64,000 nt of DNA from Xiheicaenibacterium sp046351325 (GTDB lineage Bacteria > Myxococcota_A > Polyangia > Polyangiales > Polyangiaceae): assembly GCA_046351325.1 (NCBI GenBank), contig JAXLYR010000003.1:930001-994000 (forward strand). Reading direction: 5' to 3'. The notes under the pieces are model-generated. The model did not search any database. It had not been told where the DNA came from and saw nothing but the letters and a program-made list of their open reading frames with translations. This document shows positions 29,624 to 37,736 of the stretch, one piece after another (position 1 is the stretch's first letter; every line of letters begins with the position of its first letter). A program made the translations under genes and the position numbers.

Positions 29624-30372
29624 GCGCGCCGCAGCGGGAGCAGACAGCGAGCGCCGTCATCATCGGCAACGAGATCCTCACGGGGAAGATCACGGATCTC
29701 AACCTGCCAGTGCTCGCGCGTTCGCTGCGCAAGCTCGGGATCCGCTTGCGTCGCGCCGTCACCATCCCCGACGAGCTCGCGACGATCGCGTCCGCCGTGC
29801 GATCTGCCTCGCGCGCGGACGACTGGGTCTTCACGAGCGGCGGCGTCGGACCGACCCACGACGACGTGACGATCGACGCGGTGGCGCGCGCGTTCTCGCG
29901 GCCGGTGGTCGTGAGCCCGCGCCTCGAGGACCTCATCCGCAACGCCTACGGCGACAAGCTCCGCGAGGGTCATTTGCTGATGGCGCGCATGCCGAAGGGC
30001 GCGCGCCTCGTCTCGTCCGCGGAGATCCCCTGGCCGACGGTGCTCATGCGCAATGTCTGGGTTTTGCCTGGCGTGCCGGAGATCTTCGCGCTGAAGATGA
30101 AGCTCGTCGAAGACACGATCGCGCACGGCGCCGCGGCCTTCGTCACGATGAGCCTCTCGACCTCGCTCGACGAGGGCAACATCAAGCCCGCGCTCGACGC
30201 CGTCGTCGAAGCGCACCCGAGCGTCGACATCGGCTCGTACCCGCAGTGGGGGCACCCGACCGTGCGCACGAAGGTCACGTTCGACGCTCGCTCGCGAGAG
30301 GACTGCGAGCGAGCACGCGGCGCGCTCGAGGCTGCGCTCCCTCCCGGGTCGGTGCTCGGGGTCGAGGGTTGA
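29620..30372 (+). CDS. CinA-like molybdopterin-binding-domain protein
   Basis: 250 residues matching the N-terminal COG1058 domain of CinA: ASAVIIGNEILTGKITDLN and VFTSGGVGPTHDDVT are the domain signatures, and MRNVWVLPGVPEIFALKMK is conserved. The C-terminal amidohydrolase domain of full CinA, which deamidates NMN in pyridine nucleotide salvage, is absent, as in many stand-alone homologues. Role uncertain. It overlaps both neighbours by 4 bp. Confidence 0.88.
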   Translation: MSAPQREQTASAVIIGNEILTGKITDLNLPVLARSLRKLGIRLRRAVTIPDELATIASAVRSASRADDWVFTSGGVGPTHDDVTIDAVARAFSRPVVVSPRLEDLIRNAYGDKLREGHLLMARMPKGARLVSSAEIPWPTVLMRNVWVLPGVPEIFALKMKLVEDTIAHGAAAFVTMSLSTSLDEGNIKPALDAVVEAHPSVDIGSYPQWGHPTVRTKVTFDARSREDCERARGALEAALPPGSVLGVEG

Positions 30373-31391
30373 CGACCGAGTCCAGCCGAGGCTCCTGGCT
30401 CGGTTGGTTGCGCATCGCGCTCGGCGTCGTCGGGCTCGGTGTGCTCGTCGGCCTCGTGCGCTCGGTCGGCTACCGCGTCGTGCTCACGACGATCGCGTCG
30501 GCGGCGCGGTGGATCCCGGTCCTCTTCGCGCTGGAGCTCGCGCGCATCGGCTGCGAGACCGTGGGCGCGCGCCTCGCGCTCGGCAGCGTCGGCTCGCGCG
30601 TGCCGTGGCGCACGCTCTTCCGCGCGAACCTCATCGGCCAGTCGATCGCGAACTTCGCGCCCGCGCCGCGCGTGGTGAACGAGACCATCAAGGCGACGAT
30701 CGTCGCGCCCTACGTCGGGCTGCCCGCCGCGACCTCGGTGGGGTTCACCATCCAGGCCGCGACGCTCGTGTCGGTCGGGCTCTTCACGCTGCCTTGCGCG
30801 CTCGCGATTTACCTCCGCGTCGGCGTGTCGGTGTGGTTCTGGGCCGCGCTCATTCACACGGTGGTGCTCGTCGCGACGGGGCTCGCGCTCCGCGCGACGA
30901 CGCGCGCGCACGGCCCTGGGCGCTGGCTCGCGAAGAAGCTCCCGCGCTTCGCGGCGGGCGCGTCGAGCTTCTCGGAGCACGCGCGCGAAGTGCCGCTCCT
31001 CGCGGTGGGCCCGACGCTCGCGCTCACCGGCAACCGCGCCTTTCAGTCGGTGCAGCTCGGCGTGGCCGCGGCGGCCGTCGGGATCCAAGCGGGCGCGCTC
31101 GAGGCGCTCGCCGCGCAGGGCGTGAACCTCGTCGCGGCGGCGGTGTTCGTGCTGGTCCCCGGCGGCCTCGGCACGACGGACGGCGCGTTCTCGCTAGGCC
31201 GCGATCTGATGGGCGCGACGCTCGCGCAAGCGACCTCGATGGCGCTCCTCCTGCGCTGTTCGCAGATCGTCACGCTGCTCGTCGGGAGCGTCGCGGCCCT
31301 CGTGAACGACGCTCCTCGCGATCAGCGCCTCGAGCCCGACGACGGGTCGAGCACGGCCTCGGCGAGCGCGGCGAGCCGGTCGAAGAAATAG
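30369..31391 (+). CDS. Flippase-like integral membrane protein (LPG synthase N-domain / UPF0104 type)
   Basis: Start TTG at 30369 overlaps the preceding TGA (TTGA), as elsewhere in this operon, giving 340 residues. It has about eight membrane helices, among them LRIALGVVGLGVLVGLV, VGFTIQAATLVSVGLFTLPC and VLVPGGLGTTDGAF. The last, with a conserved G-G-L-G-T-x-D/E, is typical of the lysylphosphatidylglycerol synthase/flippase-like TM family. It probably moves a lipid or lipid-linked molecule across the inner membrane. The 3' end overlaps the convergent TetR gene by 70 bp. Confidence 0.82.
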   Translation: MTTESSRGSWLGWLRIALGVVGLGVLVGLVRSVGYRVVLTTIASAARWIPVLFALELARIGCETVGARLALGSVGSRVPWRTLFRANLIGQSIANFAPAPRVVNETIKATIVAPYVGLPAATSVGFTIQAATLVSVGLFTLPCALAIYLRVGVSVWFWAALIHTVVLVATGLALRATTRAHGPGRWLAKKLPRFAAGASSFSEHAREVPLLAVGPTLALTGNRAFQSVQLGVAAAAVGIQAGALEALAAQGVNLVAAAVFVLVPGGLGTTDGAFSLGRDLMGATLAQATSMALLLRCSQIVTLLVGSVAALVNDAPRDQRLEPDDGSSTASASAASRSKK

Positions 31392-31996
31392 CGATCCTGC
31401 TCCGCGCCCGGCTCGTCGACGCCGAGGCTCGGCCAATACGCGGTCTTGCCGAGCGCGTAGCCGTGCGTCGCGCTCATGAGGAGGAGCACGATGAACTCGA
31501 GATCGGCGCGCTTGAACGGGACCTCACCTCGCTCGCGCTTCACCCGCTCGATCACCGCGTCGACAACCCCCGATGCGCCGCGCCGTCGCCTCGCGAAGAA
31601 GTCAGCACGCGAGAGCCGCCCGCTCAGGAAGGACCACGCGAGGATGCGGGCCGCTGCCGATCGGTTCATCCACCTGAACCAATGCTCCATCCAAGCGCGA
31701 GGGCCGTCATCCGCGCGGCTCGAGATCATCGCGACGAGCTCGCGTCGCTCGCTCTCGGCGTGCGCCTCGAGGGCCTCGTCGATGAGCGCGTCGATCGTCC
31801 CGAAGTAGTGGGTGACGAGCGCGTGGCTCACGCCGGCGTCGCGCGCGACGTCCACGAGGCCGACCCCGTCGGGGCCGCGTGAAGCGAGGAGCTTCTGGCA
31901 CGACGCGAGGATGAGGGTCTTCGCCTCTTCGGGGGAGCGCCGCACGCGCGCGGGCTTCTTCGCCGCGGGCTTCTTCGGAGCGGACCGTGAAGGCAC
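31322..31996 (-). CDS. TetR-family transcriptional regulator
   Basis: GTG at 31996 is chosen because TetR homology starts soon after a Lys/Pro-rich lead (RSAPKKPAAKKPARVRRS), while the longer open frame would run through its own operators. The HTH is LVDVARDAGVSHALVTHYFG. Residues about 70-220 are the helical ligand domain. Divergent from a Coq4-like gene, with two palindromes in the gap, so autorepression and control of that gene are likely. Confidence 0.9.
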   Translation of the reverse strand: MPSRSAPKKPAAKKPARVRRSPEEAKTLILASCQKLLASRGPDGVGLVDVARDAGVSHALVTHYFGTIDALIDEALEAHAESERRELVAMISSRADDGPRAWMEHWFRWMNRSAAARILAWSFLSGRLSRADFFARRRRGASGVVDAVIERVKRERGEVPFKRADLEFIVLLLMSATHGYALGKTAYWPSLGVDEPGAEQDRYFFDRLAALAEAVLDPSSGSRR

Positions 31997-32072
31997 GCGG
32001 CCACGATGGCTCGCCGCGGGACGCACTGTCAAACCGAAGCGCGGCGTCGCGTCGAACGAGCGGCATCGGTTT

Positions 32073-32125
32073 ACTGTCAGCGTTGACAATAGCGGGAGAG
32101 ACTCTATTGTCGAAGCTGACAATAG
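32073..32125. promoter_or_regulatory. Two tandem TetR operators
   Basis: Site 1: TGTCA-GCGT-TGACA at 32075-32088. Site 2: CTATTGTC-GAAGCT-GACAATAG at 32104-32125, a perfect 8-bp-arm palindrome. Both share TGACAATAG on the right side and lie between the divergent TetR and Coq4-like genes, about 30 bp apart, near three helical turns. Confidence 0.75.
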
Positions 32126-32191
32126 CGATGGGGCCGGCGCGCAGGTCGCGCGTCGAGGCGCGCCCATCACCAGGAAGGACAGGTCTCTCGC

Positions 32192-32984
32192 ATGAACTCA
32201 CCCGCAGGACTCGAGTCGTCCGCTTCGACCCACGGCGCGCGCAAGGCGTGGAGCCGAGAGCGCGGCGTCGACGGGGGCTTCATGACCGAGCGAGAGGCCG
32301 TGGCCGCGGCGATGCGCGGTGGGACGGCGGAGCGCTTCTCGATCGGAGCGCGTGCGCTCGGTCGCCTCCTCATGAATGTCGATGACACCGTTCAAGTATT
32401 GATCCTCGGCGTCGTCGTGAACGCGTCGCATGCGCCCGAGATGGTGCGTCGCTTCTCGTCGACTCCCGGCGGCGCGGAGCTCCTCGCCGAGCGGCCGACG
32501 ATCGACTCGCGCTCGGTGGACTTCGCGCGGCTGCGCGCTCCCCGCGGACACGCTCGGCGGCGCCTACGTGCGCTACCTCGACGACAACAAGCTCGACCCC
32601 GACCTCTTCCAAGCGCCGCCGGGCCTGCCCGAGCCGCTCGGCTACATCGCGCAGCGCATCCGCCAGACGCACGACGTCTGGCACGTGCTCACCGGCTATC
32701 GGCCCGACGTCTCCGGCGAGCTCGCGCTGCAGGGCTTCACGTACGCGCAGCTCGGTGCGCCGAGCGCGCTCCTCATCGCGGCGCTCGGCACGCTCACGAA
32801 GTCACCACGGTCGGCGCGCGCCGTCCTCGACGGGTATCGACGTGGCAAGAGCGCTGTCTTCTTGCCGGTCGTGCGCTTCGAGAAAATGTGGGAGCTACCG
32901 CTCGCGGAGGTTCAGCGCAGGCTCGGCGTCCCGCCCGCGCGCGTCGCTCAGCGCTCGACCGAGCGCATGGCCATCGCGGGGTAG
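32192..32984 (+). pseudogene. Coq4-family protein gene with an apparent frameshift
   Basis: Residues from ATG 32192 read as the Coq4 N-terminal half (IGARALGRLLMNVDDTVQVL, VVNASHAPEMVRRFSSTPGG, LLAERPTIDSRSVDFARL) up to about 32540. The rest (LPADTLGGAYVRYLDDNKLD, RQTHDVWHVLTGYRPDVSGE, LQGFTYAQLGAP) continues in the next frame to 32984. Dropping one base near 32537-32545 joins them in the usual family order. HDVWHVLTGY is the Coq4 metal-binding region. Coq4 acts in ubiquinone ring modification. Either the gene is broken or the sequence has a one-base error. It is probably under TetR control. Confidence 0.75.
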
Positions 32985-33931
32985 CGCTCGCCTGCGATCG
33001 CGCCGCGTGGCATCACGGCCTCGATGCGCGCGAGGTCGTCCGCGCTGAGCGAGAGGTCGACCGAGGCGACGTTCTCCTCGAGGTACTTGCGGCGCTTCGT
33101 GCCGGGGATGGGCACGATGAAGTCGGCGCGTGAGAGCACCCACGCGAGCGCGAGCTGCGAGGCCGTGACGCCCTTCTCGCGTGCGAGCTCGCCGACCTTG
33201 TTCACGACGTCGAGGTTCTTCTGGAAGTTGTCGCCCATGAAGCGTGGGTTGAACCGGCGGAAGTCGTCCTCGGCGAGATCCTCGTAGCGGCGAATTTCCC
33301 CCGACAAGAAGCCGCGGCCGAGCGGGCTGTACGCGAGGAACCCGATGCCGAGCTCCTTGCAGGTCTCGAGGACGCCGTCCTCGGGGTCGCGTGTCCAGAG
33401 CGAGTACTCTGTCTGCACGGTCGCGATCGGGAAGACCGCGTGCGCGCGGCGGAGCGTCGCGGGGTTCGCCTCGGAGAGGCCGATCGCTCGGACTTTTCCA
33501 GCGCGCACGAGCTCGGCCATCGCGCCGACCGAGTCCTCGATCGGGGTGTTCGGGTCGACGCGATGGAGCTGGTAGAGGTCGATCACGTCGACGCCGAGCC
33601 TGCGCAGGCTCGCGTCGCACGCGCGCTGGATGTACGCGGGCGAGCCGTCGATGACGCGGTAGTTCTTGTCTTCGGCCTTGCGGACGATGCCGCACTTCGT
33701 CGCGAGGAGGACGCTCTCACGACGGCCGCGGATGGCCTTGCCGACGAGCTCTTCGTTCGTGAACGGGCCGTACATGTCCGCGGTGTCGAGCAGCGTGACG
33801 CCGAGCTCGAGCGCGCGGTGGATCGTCGCGATCGACTCCGCGTCGTCGCGCGGGCCGTAGAAATCGCTCATGCCCATGCAGCCGAGTCCGAGCGCTGAGC
33901 TCGTGAGGGACCCGAGCTTCCTTGTCTTCAT
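32948..33931 (-). CDS. Aldo/keto reductase
   Basis: 327 residues from ATG 33931, preceded by GGAGAC. The TIM-barrel oxidoreductase motifs are present: LGLGCMGMSDFYG, LDTADMYGPFTNEELVGKAI (catalytic Asp and Tyr), LATKCGI (Lys) and DLYQLHRVDP (His), with YSPLGRGFLSG and IPIPGTKRRKYLEEN-type NADPH contacts (IVPIPGTKRRKYLEEN). It resembles the AKR13/YakC group. Cytoplasmic and NADPH-dependent; the substrate is unknown. It overlaps the 3' end of the Coq4-like gene by 37 bp. Confidence 0.93.
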   Translation of the reverse strand: MKTRKLGSLTSSALGLGCMGMSDFYGPRDDAESIATIHRALELGVTLLDTADMYGPFTNEELVGKAIRGRRESVLLATKCGIVRKAEDKNYRVIDGSPAYIQRACDASLRRLGVDVIDLYQLHRVDPNTPIEDSVGAMAELVRAGKVRAIGLSEANPATLRRAHAVFPIATVQTEYSLWTRDPEDGVLETCKELGIGFLAYSPLGRGFLSGEIRRYEDLAEDDFRRFNPRFMGDNFQKNLDVVNKVGELAREKGVTASQLALAWVLSRADFIVPIPGTKRRKYLEENVASVDLSLSADDLARIEAVMPRGAIAGERYPAMAMRSVER

Positions 33932-34014
33932 TTGGCGTCTCCTTCTTTCGGTCGGGGCGGGGTGGAATGAACCGATCGAAATCACCGGGGCGAGGTATTA
34001 GGCTCTTCGTCGCG

Positions 34015-34995
34015 ATGGGTTCGCGCGTCGACCGCAAAATCACAGGCTCCCGTGTAACGCTGGCGCTCGCGATGCTCGTCGTCGGCTGCGGCGGCGCGGG
34101 CCGCACGACCTCGAACGCCGAGGGCGACGGCGCGAGCTCGAGCAGCGCCGCGAGCTCGACGTCGAGTTCACCGTCGGCGTCCTCGTCGTCGGCGTCGGCG
34201 AAGTCGTCGGCCGAGGCCCCGCTCGCCGAGGGTGAGGTGCGGATCGCCAAGCATTTCCCTGCAGTCGGAGATCGCGCGTCGACGTCACGCGAGCGCTCCA
34301 CCTCGCTGAAGGGCGAGCTCCGCAGCGAGAACTCGACGAAGCCTCTCGATCTGACCTCGATCGAGCCGCACAACGTCGAGGAGGAGTGCCTCGCCGTCGA
34401 GGACAAGCGCTGCGTGAAGATGCGCGTGAGCTACGGCAAGGTCGCGAAGCTCATGACGGTCGACGGCAAGGCCCAGGCCGAGCTCGCGCCGATCGCGGGC
34501 AAGACCTACGTCGTCGAGCGCCTGCCCGATCGCGTCCGCGTGAGCTCGCCCGACGGCGCCGAGGTCACGAAGGCCGAGCGCGAGCGCGTCGCGGCTGAGT
34601 ACGGTGGGCCCTCGCAGCTGCGGGAGATCCTCGAGGCCCTGCCCGATCGCGTGAAGGTCGGCGACAAGCTCGACAAGCTCGCGAAGGTCCTCGCCGAGGG
34701 GCGCACGCTCGACTCCGACGTCGACATGAACATCGACGTCACCATCAAGGTCGCGAACATCAAGCGCACGGCGGAGCGCACGACGGTCGTGCTCGCGGTG
34801 ACGATGGTGGTGCGCGCCCCCGAGGGAAAAGACGACGGGAGCACGATGGATCTCGCGGGTGAGATCGAGCTGCGGACCGACGGCGGCCAGCCAGTTCGGA
34901 GCGAGATGAGCGGCGCGATCACGGTGAAGTTCGGTGGTCGCGGGCATGCAGCGGGCACCTTCAGCGACAAGAGCACGATGGACTACTCGTGGTGA
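34015..34995 (+). CDS. Lipoprotein of unknown function
   Basis: ATG at 34015 gives a lipoprotein signal (VTLALAMLVVGC). A Ser/Ala-rich linker of about 40 residues follows, then about 260 residues of mixed alpha/beta sequence (VEEECLAVEDKRCVKMRVSY, LPDRVRVSSPDGAEVTKAER, VGDKLDKLAKVLAEGRTL). No catalytic motif is recognised. The Ser-rich linker after the lipid-anchored Cys is a myxobacterial habit shared with other lipoproteins here. Confidence 0.75.
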   Translation: MGSRVDRKITGSRVTLALAMLVVGCGGAGRTTSNAEGDGASSSSAASSTSSSPSASSSSASAKSSAEAPLAEGEVRIAKHFPAVGDRASTSRERSTSLKGELRSENSTKPLDLTSIEPHNVEEECLAVEDKRCVKMRVSYGKVAKLMTVDGKAQAELAPIAGKTYVVERLPDRVRVSSPDGAEVTKAERERVAAEYGGPSQLREILEALPDRVKVGDKLDKLAKVLAEGRTLDSDVDMNIDVTIKVANIKRTAERTTVVLAVTMVVRAPEGKDDGSTMDLAGEIELRTDGGQPVRSEMSGAITVKFGGRGHAAGTFSDKSTMDYSW

Positions 34996-35103
34996 GCTCG
35001 CGCTGAGAAGGGGCGGGCGCCAGGCGCGCGATGGCGGCCGCCGGTGCGCGCTCCGAGATCTTCGCGACCACGAACGGGCACGCTGCGTGATGAGGCCGCC
35101 CGC

Positions 35104-35775
35104 ATGGAACGGTCGTGTGAAGGGGTGGGCGCGGCGCGAGAGCGCGCGCTGTTCGATGGCGTGAGTCAGCTCTCCGACGTGGAGCTCTTGGTGCTCGTGC
35201 TCGGGGCTCATCCGCGGGGGCGCCCCGCTGAGCGAACTGCTGCGGAGCTGCTCGAGGGCGGCAACCTCGCGAGCATCGCGCGAGCGTCGCCCGCGCTCCT
35301 CGCGTCGGTCGGTGGGGTCGGGCCGCAGCGCGCAGTGCGGGTCGCGGCGGCGTTCGAACTCGGGCGGCGCGCGGCGCGAACAGCGGCCGAGCCTCGGCGC
35401 AAGATGACGACCGCGGCCGAGGTCGCGGAGCTCGCGCGCGAGCGGCTCGGGCACCTCGATCACGAGGAGATGTGGGTCCTCGCGCTCGATGGACAGAACG
35501 GCGCGCGTGGCTTTCGTCGCGTCGCACAGGGAGGGCTCCACGGCTGCAGCGTCGCCGCGCGCGACATCCTGCGCGCGGGCCTCGTCGAAGCGGCGAGCGC
35601 GATCGTGCTCGTGCACAACCACCCGAGCGGCGACCCCACCCCGAGCGTCGAGGACATCGCGATGACGCGGCTCGTGTCGGACGCGGCCGACGTCGTCGGC
35701 GTCCCGCTCGTCGATCACGTGGTCATCGCGCGCGATCGACACGCGTCGCTGCTCGAGCTCGGCCTCGTTAGTTAG
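35104..35775 (+). CDS. radC: RadC-family JAB1/MPN-domain protein
   Basis: 223 residues from ATG 35104; an upstream in-frame ATG at 35044 is also possible. A helix-hairpin-helix-like N-terminal part (LLASVGGVGPQRAVRVAA) precedes the MPN domain. The JAMM metal site is complete: VHNHPSGDPTPSVEDIAMT, with the upstream Glu in HEEMWVLALD. RadC was once linked to DNA repair, but its biochemical role is unclear. Convergent with the RCC1-like gene, 15 bp apart. Confidence 0.9.
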   Translation: MERSCEGVGAARERALFDGVSQLSDVELLVLVLGAHPRGRPAERTAAELLEGGNLASIARASPALLASVGGVGPQRAVRVAAAFELGRRAARTAAEPRRKMTTAAEVAELARERLGHLDHEEMWVLALDGQNGARGFRRVAQGGLHGCSVAARDILRAGLVEAASAIVLVHNHPSGDPTPSVEDIAMTRLVSDAADVVGVPLVDHVVIARDRHASLLELGLVS

Positions 35776-35790
35776 AGCAAGGGCCGCGCG

Positions 35791-37074
35791 CTACCACATC
35801 CAGCTCGCTGGGTCGCACGAGAGCCCTCCACCGAAGAGGTTGCGGCCCCAGCACTCGACGTTGCCTTTGTCGTCCCAAGCGCACGCGGTGGTCGCGCCGA
35901 CGGCGATCCGCTTCGGCGTGATGTGGACGCCGATCCGCTGAGGAACCGCGCACAGCTTCAACGTCACAGAGCCCGTCGTGCCGAACATCTGGCGCTCGAC
36001 GCAACCCTGCGGCGCTGAGCCGAGATCGCAGTTCGCGTCCTCACCCCAGCAGTAGACCTTCTTCTCTCGCGTGAGGGCGCACGAGAGGTGCGACGAGACC
36101 GCGATCTGCTCGGCGTCGCGAAGGCCCATCACCGCGACCGCGCCCTTGCGGGGCTCGACGGTGCCGTCGCCGAGCAGGCCGTCCGTGTTGCTTCCCCAGC
36201 AAAAGACGGCGCCGGAGCGATCGCGGGCGCACGCGTGGTAGGTGCCGACGCTGACCTCTTCGATGTTCGCGAGCTCCATCATGTGGACCGCCGTCTCGTC
36301 GAGCGAGCCCTTCACCTCGCCGAGCAGCCCGCCGCGGAGATCTCCCCAGCAGCCGACCTTGCCCTGCTTCGTCACGGCGCACGCCTGCTTCCACGATCCG
36401 GAGAGCTGCACGGCGTCCATGATTGCGATCGTCCGCGGACCCGGCGGCGGCCCGTCTTTGCGTGAGGTCATCGTGAACGACGGGCCCCAGCAGAGGACCT
36501 TGCCGGCGCGGGTGATCGCGCAGCTCGCGAGGTTCGTCACCGCGAGCGAGGCGACGTCGCTGATCCCGTCGACCTTGCTCGCCGGCAGCGCGTCCGCGGG
36601 CGCGTCGAACCAGCCGTTCGCGGACGCTCGCGTGTTGCCCCAGCACGACACGGTGCCGTCGGTGTGGACCGCGCAGCCGCGGTTGTCGGTGAGCGCGACC
36701 GAGCTCACCGCGTCGAGCGGAGCGATCGCGAGACCCGTGGGAAAATACTGGTTGCGCGTCCCGATGCTCGTCGGCGTCTCGGTGCTGCGCGGCCACTCGC
36801 CGCCGCACGTGACCGCGCCGTCGAAATGAATGACGCAGAGGTTCGCTCCGCCCATCACGACCTCGCGCGCGGAGCCGATCGGTCGCGAGCCGGGCGGGAG
36901 CGAAGCGCTCGTCGAGGGGCTCGCGGGCGCGCTCGAGGTCGCCGACGCTGCGCCGCTCGCGGTCGTCGCGCTCGTCGCGGTGCTGCTCGTCGCGGCGCTG
37001 CCCGGAGCGGATGGAGACGCGGCCTCACCGCACGCCGACACACCCAAAATGAGGAACGCGGCGAGGTATCGCAT
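35791..37074 (-). CDS. RCC1-repeat lipoprotein
   Basis: 427 residues. Signal peptide with lipobox LGVSAC, an Ala/Ser/Thr-rich linker to about 65, then seven-blade-like repeats of about 50 residues of the form CA-(V/I)-x-x-x-G-x-(V/L)-x-CWG (CAVHTDGTVSCWG, CAITRAGKVLCWG, CAVTKQGKVGCWG, CARDRSGAVFCWG). The paired Cys probably form disulphides. RCC1-like propellers on lipoproteins are frequent in myxobacteria. The partner is unknown. Confidence 0.88.
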   Translation of the reverse strand: MRYLAAFLILGVSACGEAASPSAPGSAATSSTATSATTASGAASATSSAPASPSTSASLPPGSRPIGSAREVVMGGANLCVIHFDGAVTCGGEWPRSTETPTSIGTRNQYFPTGLAIAPLDAVSSVALTDNRGCAVHTDGTVSCWGNTRASANGWFDAPADALPASKVDGISDVASLAVTNLASCAITRAGKVLCWGPSFTMTSRKDGPPPGPRTIAIMDAVQLSGSWKQACAVTKQGKVGCWGDLRGGLLGEVKGSLDETAVHMMELANIEEVSVGTYHACARDRSGAVFCWGSNTDGLLGDGTVEPRKGAVAVMGLRDAEQIAVSSHLSCALTREKKVYCWGEDANCDLGSAPQGCVERQMFGTTGSVTLKLCAVPQRIGVHITPKRIAVGATTACAWDDKGNVECWGRNLFGGGLSCDPASWMW

Positions 37075-37115
37075 CGCGCGGTATACGCGCGCGACGCGAG
37101 GAAATTCCCTCGCGA

Positions 37116-37655
37116 TCAGCGCCCGCGTGGCGGCCGCGACGGGCGCCGCGGCTCCTCGGGTTCTTCACGGGGCAGGGGAGGGGGCAGCGCGCGACGTCCC
37201 TTCGTCGCGGACGCCGGCGGCGGTGGCAACGGCGGAGGCTCCCACGCGTTGCGCTTCGGCTTGGCGGCCGGCATCGTCGCCGAGGATTTCCCGCGCGCAG
37301 CGGGGATCGCCACCGACGACTTCCTTCGCTTCGGCGGCGCGGCCGGCGCGTCGTGGCCCGCAGCGGCTGGCTCTTCGGGCTCGAGCCACTCGAGCCGCAC
37401 ATCCATGGTCTCGCGTCGAATCGGCGGCTCTCCGCGGCCGACCGCGCCGATGCGCACGCTCAGCTTGCGCTTCTTGTCGTCGTGCGCGCCGGCGTTCTCT
37501 TCGGGCTCGAGCCACGAGACGTCGACCTCCATCGTCTCCTTCCGCGGCGGCGGCGGTAAGCGCGGCGGGCGGGGCACACCAGCCTTCGGGGGGCTCGTCT
37601 TCGTGGCCGGTTGCTTGTCGTTCGAAGCGCGCCTCGGAGGTCGTGTCGATGGCAT
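37116..37655 (-). CDS. Basic Pro-rich protein with a duplicated WLEPEE motif
   Basis: 179 residues from ATG 37655. A very basic, Pro-rich composition surrounds two copies of a motif near R-K-E-T-M-E-V-D-V-S-W-L-E-P-E-E (first at about 50-66, second at about 90-106 with RRETMDVRLEWLEPEE). The C terminus is Arg/Pro-rich. I know no family. The repeated acidic-aromatic motif suggests a short protein-binding element. A much longer open frame on this strand continues upstream but is antisense to the peptidase gene. Confidence 0.5.
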   Translation of the reverse strand: MPSTRPPRRASNDKQPATKTSPPKAGVPRPPRLPPPPRKETMEVDVSWLEPEENAGAHDDKKRKLSVRIGAVGRGEPPIRRETMDVRLEWLEPEEPAAAGHDAPAAPPKRRKSSVAIPAARGKSSATMPAAKPKRNAWEPPPLPPPPASATKGRRALPPPLPREEPEEPRRPSRPPRGR

Positions 37656-37736
37656 TCTCCTCAGAATACGCGAGGCGCGGCGAGAGCGCACGGCCAGCGG
37701 CTTGCGGCATCGCGCCCTGCGTGGCAGCCGTACCGC

